DNA of 64,000 bases. Source: Rhodospirillaceae bacterium UBA1479. GTDB lineage: Bacteria; Pseudomonadota; Alphaproteobacteria; Rhodospirillales; Casp-alpha2. The position numbers and the translations under genes were made by a program. Below, piece by piece: positions 26,309 to 37,217 of this stretch. Within the stretch, counting starts at the first letter, position 1. Each line of letters starts with the position of its first letter. The notes beneath the pieces are model-generated. The model searched no databases. It was not told where the DNA came from and worked only from the letters and a program-made list of their open reading frames with translations. Location of the stretch: positions 372,001 to 436,000 of the forward strand of contig DCRZ01000002.1 in the NCBI GenBank assembly GCA_002325375.1, in the 5' to 3' direction.

Positions 26309-27877
26309 ATGCCGACCAAAAGTGCGACGAATGATGCCAAGGCGAAACTTGTCGTGCGCCATGCACGGGCAGCCGACGTGTCGGCGGTCCAGAAGCTGTA
26401 TAAGAAGGTCTATCCCGGCATGTCCGCCTATTCGGCGGACCAGTTGCGCGGCCAGATCAACAACTTCCCGCAAGGCCAGTTCGTCGCCACCTACGAGGAC
26501 GAGATCGTCGGCTATTGCGCGACCTTCCGCATCGCCGAGGCGATCGCCTTCGGCCCCCATACCTGGTGGCAGATCACCGGCAACGGCTTTGCCGCGCGCC
26601 ATGACCCGGCCGGCGACTGGCTGTACGGCATGGAGGTGTTCGTCGACCCCGACTTCCGGGGGCTGCGCATCGGCCAGCGGCTGTACGCGGCGCGCAAGGC
26701 CTTGGCCACGGAACTGCATCTGAAGGGCATCGTGTTCGGCGGGCGCATCCCGGGCTATGCCCGGCGGTCCAAGAAGATCGGCTCGCCCCGCGCCTATGTG
26801 GACGCCGTGGCGGCCAAGAATCTGCGCGATTCCGTGCTCGGCTTTCAGCTTCGCAACGGGTTCGAAATTCACGGCGTGCTGGAAAACTATCTGCCGTCGG
26901 ACAAGGAATCCGGCGGCCATGCGGCGCATCTGGTGTGGCGCGACCCGAAATACATCGCGCCCGAACCGGTATCGTCGCGCCCAAGCAACCGTTCCGTCGA
27001 TACGGTCCGCGTCAGCCTGGTTCAGTATCAGCAGCGGCGGCTCAAATCGTTCGAGGAATTCGCCGCCCAGGTCGAATACTTCGTCGACGTGGTCGCCGAC
27101 TATAAATCCGATTTCGTGGTGTTCCCCGAATTGTTCACCCTGCAGCTTCTGTCGATCGAGAACGAACAGATTCCGGCGTCGGAAGCCATCGCCCATCTGA
27201 CCCGCTATACGGAGCCCCTGAAGGAACTCTTGAGCGGCCTCGCCGTCAGCTACAACATCAACATCATCGGCGGCTCGCACCCCTCGCGGGAAGAAAACGG
27301 CGACATCCGGAACACCTGCTACGTCTGCCTGCGCGACGGCTCCATCCACCGCCAGGACAAGATCCATCCGACGCCCAACGAACGCTACTGGTGGCATATT
27401 CAGGGCGGCACGGAGGTCTCGACCATCATGACCGACTGCGGGCCGATCGGCGTCAACATCTGTTACGATTCAGAATTTCCCGAACTGTCCCGCCATCTGG
27501 TCGATCAGGGGGCGCAGATTTTGTTCGTGCCGTTCTGCACGGACGAGCGGCAAAGCTACATGCGGGTGCGCTACTGCGGGCAGGCGCGGGCCGTGGAAAA
27601 CCAGATGTTCGTGGTGCTGGCCGGCAACGTCGGCAACCTGCCCAACGTCGACAACATGGACATCCAGTACGCGCAAAGCTGCATCCTGACCCCCTGCGAC
27701 GTCGCCTTCGCCCGCGACGGCATCGCCGCCGACACGACGCCCAACGTGGAAATGGTCGCCTTCGCCGACCTGCGGCTGGACAACCTGAGGACGGCGCGCC
27801 ATGCCGGCACGGTGCAGAATTTGAAGGACCGGCGCTTTGATCTCTACCGCATCGACTGGCGCGGCGATCACGACTAG
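26309..27877 (+). CDS. Bifunctional GNAT acetyltransferase-nitrilase (carbon-nitrogen hydrolase) fusion
   Basis: 522 aa from the ATG at 26309. Residues ~15-205 are a GNAT domain with acetyl-CoA loop RGLRIGQRLYAAR. Residues ~235-515 are a nitrilase-superfamily amidohydrolase with the complete Glu-Lys-Cys triad: Glu274 in VVFPELF, Lys351 in RQDKIHPTP, Cys385 in VNICYDSEFPE. The same two-domain layout is known (e.g. B. subtilis YhcX type), but its reaction is not established. Probably acylates one amine and hydrolyses an amide in a linked step. Confidence 0.9.
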   Translation: MPTKSATNDAKAKLVVRHARAADVSAVQKLYKKVYPGMSAYSADQLRGQINNFPQGQFVATYEDEIVGYCATFRIAEAIAFGPHTWWQITGNGFAARHDPAGDWLYGMEVFVDPDFRGLRIGQRLYAARKALATELHLKGIVFGGRIPGYARRSKKIGSPRAYVDAVAAKNLRDSVLGFQLRNGFEIHGVLENYLPSDKESGGHAAHLVWRDPKYIAPEPVSSRPSNRSVDTVRVSLVQYQQRRLKSFEEFAAQVEYFVDVVADYKSDFVVFPELFTLQLLSIENEQIPASEAIAHLTRYTEPLKELLSGLAVSYNINIIGGSHPSREENGDIRNTCYVCLRDGSIHRQDKIHPTPNERYWWHIQGGTEVSTIMTDCGPIGVNICYDSEFPELSRHLVDQGAQILFVPFCTDERQSYMRVRYCGQARAVENQMFVVLAGNVGNLPNVDNMDIQYAQSCILTPCDVAFARDGIAADTTPNVEMVAFADLRLDNLRTARHAGTVQNLKDRRFDLYRIDWRGDHD

Positions 27878-27900
27878 GGGCCGGCGGCGGGCCCGGCCCG

Positions 27901-28611
27901 TCAGGCGGCGATCCGGCGCCCGAAGCGCTCGGCCAGGAAGGCCGTGATTTCGTCGAACCGGCAGCCGGCGCGGACCACCGTGTAATCGCGGAAATCGATG
28001 ATGGTCGACGACAGGCCCTGGTCGTTGGCGTCGCGGCAGCGCCCGTGATCAATCACGATGTCGGCGGCGGCGACCACCTCGGGCTCGATCTCGGCGACCG
28101 TGTATTTCGATCCGTTAAGCGACTGATTGGCGCTGGAGCCGAACACCGGTGTGCCCCGTGCGTGGCTCAATTCGGCCAGGGCGTTGTGCAGCGGCCCCGC
28201 GTTCAGCAGCATGTCCATGGTCGGCCCCTTGGTCGAGGTTTCCAGCACGAAGGGCTCGACCTTGGCCAGCAGCGGATGATCCCGCCGGTAGTCGGCGACG
28301 ATGGAAAACGGCAGGTCGGCGTCTTCGATCAGGGCCTGGCGGATCGCCTGGGCCTCGTCGTCCAGCACGTGCAGGTCGGCCGAGGCGGCCGCGCCCCCGA
28401 ACATCCCCGACGGCTTCTCGAAACTGCGCCGTTTGACCTCGAAGATGCGCCGGATGGCGCCTTCCGTGCGGCCCAGGATGGCATAGGCCACGTTCAGCGG
28501 AATGATCGCGACGCCGCCGCCGTCAAGCACGTCCATGACGTCGCGGGCTTCCTGCTCGACATCATGGCCGATGGGGTTGTCGGTGGTGGGGGTGGTCGTG
28601 GGCATGGTCAT
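27901..28611 (-). CDS. Sua5/YciO/YrdC/YwlC-family protein
   Basis: 236 aa. YrdC-like fold that binds RNA and nucleotides: GGGVAIIPLNVAYAILGRTE near the N-terminus, the basic KRRSFEKPSGMF motif replacing the usual KxR...KP, and GTPVFGSSANQSLNGSKY. Canonical members make threonylcarbamoyl-AMP for tRNA t6A. The divergent N-terminus (PLNVAYA instead of PTDTVYG) suggests a paralogue rather than the housekeeping TsaC. Convergent with the GNAT-nitrilase gene. Confidence 0.8.
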   Translation of the reverse strand: MTMPTTTPTTDNPIGHDVEQEARDVMDVLDGGGVAIIPLNVAYAILGRTEGAIRRIFEVKRRSFEKPSGMFGGAAASADLHVLDDEAQAIRQALIEDADLPFSIVADYRRDHPLLAKVEPFVLETSTKGPTMDMLLNAGPLHNALAELSHARGTPVFGSSANQSLNGSKYTVAEIEPEVVAAADIVIDHGRCRDANDQGLSSTIIDFRDYTVVRAGCRFDEITAFLAERFGRRIAA

Positions 28612-28727
28612 GGGGCTCGCAGGGTCTGGGGTGGGCGGGGCGCCAGTCGATCATGCCGGGGGTGATGGGACAAATAGAAATATGTGAACGATATATCGGG
28701 GAATGAGATCGGGCTGCGGACGGCGCG

Positions 28728-29312
28728 TCAGTATTCGACGCGAACGCCCGTCGGCTCGTCCGGCAGGCGGTCGTCCCACAGGGAATCGTCATAGTACTTG
28801 TTGAGGTTGATCTTCTCGCCCGGGTCGATCAAGACGCCCGGCCCCAGTCCCCGCCGCTCCCCGCTGCCGGCCTGCGACCAGCGGCAGGCGTCGAGGCCGA
28901 ACCGCCGCTTTCCGAAAGTGGTGACCTTACTCAGCTGACGAGCGATTTGCTCGGCGAGACGCCTGAGGTCGTCATTCCGGCAGGGAAACCCGATCGAGAT
29001 ATTACCTTCGGTCATAAGTGGCGGGTCGAAGGCCCACTTTTTCGTCGGGTCGGGCCATTCCCAAGCGGACCGCTGAAAGAAACCATAGAGCGCCGGTTCG
29101 ACGACGGGGCGGTCGTAATCGAAGTTCCGCGCCCATTCCGCCAGTTGGTTCGGCGCGGGCACGGCGAAATAGACCTGCCATTCGTTCGACGCCGGGATGT
29201 TGGGTATCCGCCGTATGCGGGAATTGGCGCGTCCGCCATGTTCGTAGAAAAGGATGTCGGGAACGAGCTCGCACAGCACCCGGCTGAACGCAAGCTCGTC
29301 CAACTCCGTCAT
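28728..29312 (-). CDS. Hypothetical protein, candidate immunity partner
   Basis: 194 aa from the ATG at 29312, chosen because GGGA lies 7 nt upstream; an in-frame ATG at 29366, 12 nt after the upstream gene, is the alternative. No signal peptide or membrane segment; rich in Trp, Asp and Arg. I do not recognise the family. It directly follows a multidomain protein with toxin-like layout, on the same strand. That position and cytoplasmic character fit an immunity protein, but this is inference. Confidence 0.55.
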   Translation of the reverse strand: MTELDELAFSRVLCELVPDILFYEHGGRANSRIRRIPNIPASNEWQVYFAVPAPNQLAEWARNFDYDRPVVEPALYGFFQRSAWEWPDPTKKWAFDPPLMTEGNISIGFPCRNDDLRRLAEQIARQLSKVTTFGKRRFGLDACRWSQAGSGERRGLGPGVLIDPGEKINLNKYYDDSLWDDRLPDEPTGVRVEY

Positions 29313-29378
29313 GACGAAGTCCCGCCCGCGAAAACAGATGTTACCGCGTCTCCTACCCACGCCCATATGATACAGGGT

Positions 29379-30563
29379 TTAAGGTCGTTTTGAACGGTTG
29401 AAAAATTTATCCATCTGCGCGCCCTTGGGGATAAGGATGACGTCGATATTCTTGCCTGATCGGCGAATCCTATCGGCGGCATCGAGTTCCTTCTGCGTGA
29501 CCTTCCCTGTTTTCGGGTCCACATCGACGGTCTGGATATGGACTTTTTTGCCGGACGGTGTTTCAAACGAAAGATCGACATATGTTCCGCCTTTCCTGCC
29601 ATCACCGCCGAAGAATTTTGCAAGGCTTGGAATCCAGCGCTCAGATTTTAGGCCGCCCAAATCTCGGTCGACGCCACCACCTACGTGGTCCCAACCGGGG
29701 TGGTTTTTCTCGATCCAGGCCTGAATTCTCTCGATTTCGGCTTTTGTTTCGAAATTCCCTCGACGGTCTTCCAGGATCGTTCCAGTTTTCTGTAAACCTT
29801 CATCCGGCATTGGAAGGATAAATATCGTTGGCTCTTTCGTTTCCGGGATCGGCTGCGAAAGGTCCGGCAGTTCGATAGGTTCGGTCGTCGGTGCTGTCAC
29901 GCCGGGAAGGTGAATGTTCGGTGGCTCATATCCCGGCGGCGGCGGGAAAGTTGGCGCGACGTCGGTTCGCTCGGTGGTGGTCTGGTTCTCATCCTCTTTC
30001 GACATTCGTCCCAGCAGCATGCCGGCGGCACCCGCGGCTGCGGTGCCGGCTGCCGTTCGGGCGGCTGGTCCAAGCAGTGTCCTTGCCGCGAGACCGATCA
30101 GCGGTGGGATTAAGGCGATCGCTGGCGCCATGGCGACTTGGGTGCCTTCAGGGGTGGATTTCTTTGAATCCATCGGTGGCGCGGCGCCCGGCCGGGCGGG
30201 CAGGCTCGCCAAGTGACGATCCATGGGCGTGCCCGGTTCGGCTGGAGGGTTGAGTAGTGACATGGGGCCGGTTTCACGCCCGGAGACCGGGGCGGCAAGT
30301 GTCGGCGATGTCTTCAAGACGTCATTCAACCGCGCCAGCGTCGGCCCGTCGGGCTTCATGACGCCGTCCTCGGCAAGGCCTTCGGCGCGTTGGAACGACT
30401 TGACCGCTTCGATCAGGGGGCGGTCCGGGTATTCGTCGAAGCCGCCGTCGGGCACCTCCAGATGGCCCAGGTCGGCCAGGGCCTGCTTGGCGGTCAGGGC
30501 GTCGGCCAGGTCCATGTCATAGGCTTCACCGATGGTTTTGTTCAGGCGGAAGGGGGTGCGCAT
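29379..30563 (-). CDS. Multidomain protein: PG-binding-like N-terminus, hydrophobic segment, toxin-like C-terminus
   Basis: 394 aa from the ATG at 30563, with GGAGAC upstream. Residues ~1-85 resemble a peptidoglycan-binding helical domain (ALADLGHLEVPDGGFDEYPD, KSFQRAEGLAEDGVMKPDG). Residues ~145-183 are hydrophobic and Ala/Gly-rich, 204-246 are Pro-rich. The C-terminal ~120 residues (HPGWDHVGGGVDRDLGG, GGTYVDLSFETPSGKKVHIQ, QKELDAADRIRRSGKNIDVI) look like a small nuclease/restriction-fold effector domain. This layout is typical of polymorphic toxins, but I see no secretion locus nearby. Confidence 0.55.
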   Translation of the reverse strand: MRTPFRLNKTIGEAYDMDLADALTAKQALADLGHLEVPDGGFDEYPDRPLIEAVKSFQRAEGLAEDGVMKPDGPTLARLNDVLKTSPTLAAPVSGRETGPMSLLNPPAEPGTPMDRHLASLPARPGAAPPMDSKKSTPEGTQVAMAPAIALIPPLIGLAARTLLGPAARTAAGTAAAGAAGMLLGRMSKEDENQTTTERTDVAPTFPPPPGYEPPNIHLPGVTAPTTEPIELPDLSQPIPETKEPTIFILPMPDEGLQKTGTILEDRRGNFETKAEIERIQAWIEKNHPGWDHVGGGVDRDLGGLKSERWIPSLAKFFGGDGRKGGTYVDLSFETPSGKKVHIQTVDVDPKTGKVTQKELDAADRIRRSGKNIDVILIPKGAQMDKFFNRSKRP

Positions 30564-31007
30564 GGGCGTCTCCTCGCGCGCCGATGTCGCGGAGGACGGG
30601 CGCGGCGGTGCTGAGGCCGCGGCGGCGCTCGGGCGCGACAACCGTCATGCGGAACCGAGAGCGCCGGCCGACAGGCCGGATGCGGGGATTGTGAGATTGG
30701 ATGTCGAAGCGTTGTCCGCTTGCGCGGGTTATCCCGCCGTCACGGCGGGGCCCGGCGGGCGCTTTGTGATGCGACAATGGCGGGGTTTACAACCAATTTC
30801 AAGTATATATTCCTATTATCGGACAAAAAGTAGTATCAGCCATTGCGGCCAGCGCTGGTTCGGCGAGCCGGTTTCCCGAAAAATCCCCAATTAATCGCAT
30901 TCTCCCCGGCAAAAACACCTGACTTCCCCCGCCCGGGGCGGTATCCCGGGGTGGTGGCATCGGTTACGTGCCGCGCACGGACAGTTGACGGAACAGCCTT
31001 AACTCAT

Positions 31008-32837
<1,830 letters not shown>

Positions 32838-32873
32838 CGCCCGTCCCTTATGGGGGCGGCGGATGGCGGCGGT

Positions 32874-33767
32874 TCATGTGCCGCCGTAGGTCCGTTGCAG
32901 GGAGCCTTTCCGCGCCGCGGCTTCGGTGAGGTGCTGGCGCATATAATAGGACGCGGCGACGGGGTCGCCCTGACGCAGCAGGCCGATGAGTTCCAGATGG
33001 CCGGAAAACTGATCGTAGACCCGTTTGCGGTCGACGCTGGAGCGGATTTCCAGAAGCCGGCGCAGGCGGTTTACCCGGACAAGCGCCTGATGGAAGAAGA
33101 TGTTGCCTGACAGTTTGATGATCGCCTCGTGGAAATGCAGGCCGACAAGGACCAGGCGATCGGCCGTTTCGGTTTCGACCAGGCCGTCGAGATAGCGTTC
33201 CTGGATGCGCTGCAATTCGTCCAGTACCTTGAAGTCGAGCTCGAAGGTGGGCTCCAGGAGGGCGGCCGGTTCGATCGCCGCGCGGAAGCGGTAGACCTGT
33301 TCGAAAGCTTCCGGCGTGTTGACCACGGGCAGGAGGGTCCAGCCGTAACCCGGTTTGCGTTCGGCCCAGCCCTCGTTGGTCGCGCGGAACAGGGTGCTGG
33401 TGATTTCCGACCGTTTGACGTCGTAGTGCTGCAACAGGAATTGTTCCGTCACATCCTGGGAAATGCGCCCGGCGACCCAGTCGTCGGCCAGGCGGAAATA
33501 GAAGTCCGATGCGGATGAGGGTTCCTTGAAGTCCTTGATCTTGGCCGGGGGCGGGGTGTCCGCGACCGTGTAGCCGCGGTTCGGCCGGTGTTCGGCGATG
33601 CCGCTGTCGGCGAGGATCTTCAAAGCCTTCAGCACGGGCGTGCGCGATACCCGCAGATCGCTGGCCAGGCATTGGGCGTTCAGTTTGTCCCCCGGCATGA
33701 ATTCGCCGCCGCGAATTTTGCCCAGAATGTCACGGGCAAGCCGGCCGCTGAGTGTTTTTTCCGCCAT
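32874..33767 (-). CDS. GntR-family regulator with tandem winged helices and FCD domain
   Basis: 297 aa from the ATG at 33767. First wHTH at ~1-70 (LARDILGKIRGGEFMPGDKL, RVSRTPVLKALKILADSG). Residues ~90-150 (DWVAGRISQDVTEQFLLQHY, TLFRATNEGWAERKPGYGW) look like a second, degenerate GntR winged helix. A C-terminal FCD ligand domain follows (FRAAIEPAALLEPTFEL, LVLVGLHFHEAIIKLSGN). Divergent from the dehydrogenase/lactonase/TRAP operon, which it probably controls. An ACAA-N10-TTGT dyad at 33859-33876 is a possible operator. Confidence 0.85.
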   Translation of the reverse strand: MAEKTLSGRLARDILGKIRGGEFMPGDKLNAQCLASDLRVSRTPVLKALKILADSGIAEHRPNRGYTVADTPPPAKIKDFKEPSSASDFYFRLADDWVAGRISQDVTEQFLLQHYDVKRSEITSTLFRATNEGWAERKPGYGWTLLPVVNTPEAFEQVYRFRAAIEPAALLEPTFELDFKVLDELQRIQERYLDGLVETETADRLVLVGLHFHEAIIKLSGNIFFHQALVRVNRLRRLLEIRSSVDRKRVYDQFSGHLELIGLLRQGDPVAASYYMRQHLTEAAARKGSLQRTYGGT

Positions 33768-33969
33768 GGCTGTCGGTTCTTCCCCCCGTGGTGCGGATGG
33801 CGGTTTTAGATGCCCGGACTCATCCGGGATGAACATCAGGGCCGGTCATCAGCACTTTACAAAATGTTTTTCTTGTGATGAATATGCAAAATAACCCTTG
33901 GCAGCGCAGGCCGCCAGTGAAAAAGACCAACAAGCCGGGCACGGCAAGACCCGGTTCGGAGGAGCAGAT

Positions 33970-35097
33970 TTGTCCCATCCCAAAGGTGACGGACCGCGCG
34001 GTCCGGCAGAGAAAGAGGGCGCGCAGCGGTTCGCCTGCGATCCCCTGCATGCATTCGTAACCGACGTATTCGTTCATCACGGACTGGACCGTGTGGATGC
34101 CGGTCATTGCGCCGATGTCCTGATCGCCGCCGACGCCCGCGGGGTTTGGTCCCACGGCGTGGCCCGCGTCGGCATGTATTGCGGCCGGCTTGAAGCCGGC
34201 GTCGCCAAGCCCCATCCAAACATCACGGTCGATCATGTCGCCGATGCCGCGGCCCTGGTCGATGGCGACGACGGGCTGGGGCTTGTTGTCGCCCGCCGCG
34301 CCATGGAAGAGGCCATCGAGATTTCCGGCCGCACCGGCATCGCCATGGTCGGGGTCAAGAACAGCGGCCATTTCGGCATGGCTGCCCATTACACGCAGAT
34401 GGGCACGGATGCCGGCCGTCTGACGTGGCTGTACACCAACGCTTCGCCGGCTCTGCCGCCGTGGGGCGGGCGCAGCCAGTTGTTCGGCACCAACCCGTTT
34501 TCCTTCGGTGCGCCGACCAAGGCGGGCGAGGCGCCGTTCCTGATCGACATGGCGATGTCCGTGGTCGCGCGCGGCAAGCTGAAATTCGCGGCCCAGCGCG
34601 GCGACCCCATCCCCGAGGGCCTGGCGCTTGACAGCGACGGCCGCCCGACAACCGACGGCATGGCGGCGTTCAACGGCGTCGTGCTGCCGTTCGGCGGGGT
34701 CAAGGGGGCGGCGATGTCGTGGATGATGGATGTGGTTGGCGGCGTCTTTACCGGGGCCGGTCATGCGGGCTCCATCGCCAATCCGTTCAAGGAACTGGAC
34801 CGGCCGCAGAACGTGGGCCATCTGATCGTCGTCGCCCGGGCGGACCTGTTCCAGCCGCTGGAAGATTTCTTCGAGGCCATGACGAAAACCACGAACACGG
34901 CCAAGAATTCGCCCCGCGCGGAAGGGGTCGATGAGATCTTCGCCCCCGGCGAGATCGAGGCCAACAAGGTTGCGGACGCCGCCCGGCAGGGCGTGCCCCT
35001 GTCGCCGGATGTGGTCGCCGATCTTCAGGACCTGGGCCGCGCGGCGGGCGTCGCCTGGCCGTTCGACGATACCGGACGGACCGTGGCCGCGGAATGA
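33970..35097 (+). CDS. Ldh2/malate-lactate-type NAD(P)-dependent dehydrogenase
   Basis: 375 aa. The start is a TTG at 33970 preceded by GAGGAG; no good ATG exists upstream. Signature: DARGVWSHGVARVGMY (~55), VKNSGHFGMAAHYTQMGTDAG and LFGTNPFSFGAPT. Family members oxidise malate, ureidoglycolate, sulfolactate or reduce cyclic imino acids; the exact substrate is open. It is the first gene of an operon with an SMP-30-type lactonase and a TAXI-TRAP importer, so it probably acts on an imported hydroxy- or sugar-acid. Confidence 0.88.
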   Translation: MSHPKGDGPRGPAEKEGAQRFACDPLHAFVTDVFVHHGLDRVDAGHCADVLIAADARGVWSHGVARVGMYCGRLEAGVAKPHPNITVDHVADAAALVDGDDGLGLVVARRAMEEAIEISGRTGIAMVGVKNSGHFGMAAHYTQMGTDAGRLTWLYTNASPALPPWGGRSQLFGTNPFSFGAPTKAGEAPFLIDMAMSVVARGKLKFAAQRGDPIPEGLALDSDGRPTTDGMAAFNGVVLPFGGVKGAAMSWMMDVVGGVFTGAGHAGSIANPFKELDRPQNVGHLIVVARADLFQPLEDFFEAMTKTTNTAKNSPRAEGVDEIFAPGEIEANKVADAARQGVPLSPDVVADLQDLGRAAGVAWPFDDTGRTVAAE

Positions 35098-35137
35098 CGC
35101 GGCCGACCCGAATGGAACAGGGCTAGGAGACCCCAGA

Positions 35138-36061
35138 ATGTTCGCGCCGCCACCAGAGCTGAAAACCGAGGTGTTCGCCCGCCTGCCCGAAAAGTATCGG
35201 GTCAAGGACCGGATTTCCGAATGGGCCTTCGGCAAGGAAAATCCCAACCTGCATTCGTTTTTCGAAGGGCCCAGCTTCGATCGCGACGGCAACCTGCTGG
35301 TCACCGACATTCCGTTCGGGCGGGTGTTCCGCATCACGCCGGAGGGTGAATTCGATCTGGTCGCGGAATACGACGGCGAGCCGAACGGCATGGCCATCGA
35401 CGCCGAAGGACAATTGTTCCTGGCCGACCACAAGAACGGCATCGTCAAGGTCGACCCGCGCACGGGCGAGGTGACCTACGTGCTCAAGCGTCTGCGCCGC
35501 GAGGGCTTCAAGGGGCTGAATGATCTGGTGTTCGACGCCCAGGGCAACCTGTACTTCAACGACCAGGGACAGACCGGGATGCAGGATCCGACCGGCAAGG
35601 TCTATCGCCTGAACCGGGATGACACGGTCGACTGCCTGATCGATACGGTGCCCAGCCCCAACGGCATGACCTTCAGCCCCGACGGCAAGATTCTTTACGT
35701 CGCCGTGACCCGGGCCAACCAAGTCTGGCGCCTGCCGATCCACGGCGACGGCAGTTCGACCAAGGCCAGCATCTTCCTGCACATGCAGGGCGGCCACACG
35801 GGCCCCGACGGCATCGCCGCGGATGTCGACGGTAACGTCGTCGTCTGTCAGTGCGGCACGGATTCCGTCTGGTTGTTCAGCAAGTTCGGCGAACCGCTTT
35901 ACCGTATCCGGTCCTGCGCCGGGCATGACCTGACGAACGCCGCCTATGGCGGGCCGGACAACAAGCGTCTTTACATCACCGAAGCCTCGACGGGGCAGAT
36001 CCTGGTCGCCGACCTGGATGTTCCCGGCCTGCCGACCTACGCGCAGCAGACGGCGGGGTAA
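35138..36061 (+). CDS. SMP-30/gluconolactonase-like protein
   Basis: 307 aa from the ATG at 35138, with AGGAGA upstream. Six-bladed propeller of SMP-30/LRE family: NLHSFFEGPSFDRDGNLLVTD, EPNGMAIDAEGQLFLADHKNG, FKGLNDLVFDAQGNLYFNDQG, SPNGMTFSPDGKILYVAVT. The Glu, Asn and Asp metal ligands of the propeller centre appear present. Probably hydrolyses a sugar-acid or hydroxyacid lactone. Second gene of the operon. Confidence 0.88.
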   Translation: MFAPPPELKTEVFARLPEKYRVKDRISEWAFGKENPNLHSFFEGPSFDRDGNLLVTDIPFGRVFRITPEGEFDLVAEYDGEPNGMAIDAEGQLFLADHKNGIVKVDPRTGEVTYVLKRLRREGFKGLNDLVFDAQGNLYFNDQGQTGMQDPTGKVYRLNRDDTVDCLIDTVPSPNGMTFSPDGKILYVAVTRANQVWRLPIHGDGSSTKASIFLHMQGGHTGPDGIAADVDGNVVVCQCGTDSVWLFSKFGEPLYRIRSCAGHDLTNAAYGGPDNKRLYITEASTGQILVADLDVPGLPTYAQQTAG

Positions 36062-36173
36062 GCGCTCCGGTCTCAACGACAGCCCGCGGCGGAGCCTTCC
36101 CGAGTGCCGCCGCGTGCAGCGAACCAAGTCTCGGGGTTCATCCAAGCATCAAATCTTCAAAGGGAGGATAAGC

Positions 36174-37181
36174 ATGCGTTTCCATAAAACTCTGATCGCC
36201 GGTGCCGCGGCCCTGGCGGTCACCGCGACCGGTTTGGCCACATCGGTCAAGGCCGACGAAATCGTCATCAGCGCCGTTTCCCCGACCAGTGACGACTACG
36301 CCTTCGCCGTGGTCTGGTCGAACCTGCTGATCAAGGCCGGCAGCAAGCACAAGATGACCGTGGTCGACAACGGCACGGCCGGCGGTGTGCGCAAACTGGC
36401 CCAAGGCAAGGTCGATATCGCCATGATCGGCGCGCCGCATTTCAAGGACGCGACCCAGAAGGCCGGCAAGTTCAAGAAGGACCCGGACGCCCTGGTCGCC
36501 AAGTACAAGAACATGAAGGCCTTGTTCGCCCTGCAGACGGCGGCCGCGCAATACGTCTTCAAGGCCGATCAGAATGTGAAGACCTTCTCTGACTTCAAGG
36601 GCAAGAAGTTCTCCATCGGCCGTCCCGGCGGCAATGGCGGGCGCGTGACCCAGACCATGCTGAAGGTCCACGGCATCGACATGGAAAAGGAAACGGGCGG
36701 CGTCTACATGAAGTACGCGCCGGCGCTCGACCAGATGGCCAACGGCTCCATGGACGGCGCCTTCGTGTTCGGCGGCATTCCGCACGCCGCCATCGACAAT
36801 GCGTCCCGCAAGATGGAACTCAAGTTCGCTTCGCCCGAACCGGCGAAGATGGCCGAGTTCCGCAAATCCATCACCAACGGCGAGTTCTATGTGCTGAAGC
36901 ATATCCCCGCCGAAACCATCGAGAAGGCCTATGAGGGCCGGGTCAAGGCGAACGGCGACCAGTATTTCTGGGCCTTTCCCTTCATGTGGGTGGTCCACGA
37001 CACCATGCCGGAAGACGTTGCCTACGATCTGACCAAGACCGTTTGGGAAAACGTCGCCGAGGTCAACAAGACCAGCCTGGCGCTGTCGCTGATCAAGCGC
37101 GAAGTGGCGATCGAAGGCTTGTCGGTGGACCTGCACCCCGGTGCGGCGAAATACTTCAAGGAAATCGGTCTTCTGAAGTAA
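36174..37181 (+). CDS. TAXI-family TRAP transporter substrate-binding protein
   Basis: 335 aa; signal peptide to about residue 28 (VKADEIVIS). Mature part: TSDDYAFAVVWSNLLIKAGS, TAGGVRKLAQGKVDIAMIGA, FKGKKFSIGRPGGNGGRVTQTMLK, AFVFGGIPHAAIDNASRKM. AGGGAGG precedes the ATG. Delivers ligand to the fused permease that follows 37 bp downstream. Confidence 0.93.
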   Translation: MRFHKTLIAGAAALAVTATGLATSVKADEIVISAVSPTSDDYAFAVVWSNLLIKAGSKHKMTVVDNGTAGGVRKLAQGKVDIAMIGAPHFKDATQKAGKFKKDPDALVAKYKNMKALFALQTAAAQYVFKADQNVKTFSDFKGKKFSIGRPGGNGGRVTQTMLKVHGIDMEKETGGVYMKYAPALDQMANGSMDGAFVFGGIPHAAIDNASRKMELKFASPEPAKMAEFRKSITNGEFYVLKHIPAETIEKAYEGRVKANGDQYFWAFPFMWVVHDTMPEDVAYDLTKTVWENVAEVNKTSLALSLIKREVAIEGLSVDLHPGAAKYFKEIGLLK

Positions 37182-37217
37182 GACCGACGCGTAATTGGTA
37201 GGGCGGGCGAGAGTTTC

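Noticed and set aside
25301..27397. 698-codon open frame antisense to the deacetylase and GNAT-nitrilase
   Set aside because: It spans several real genes and shows no family features.
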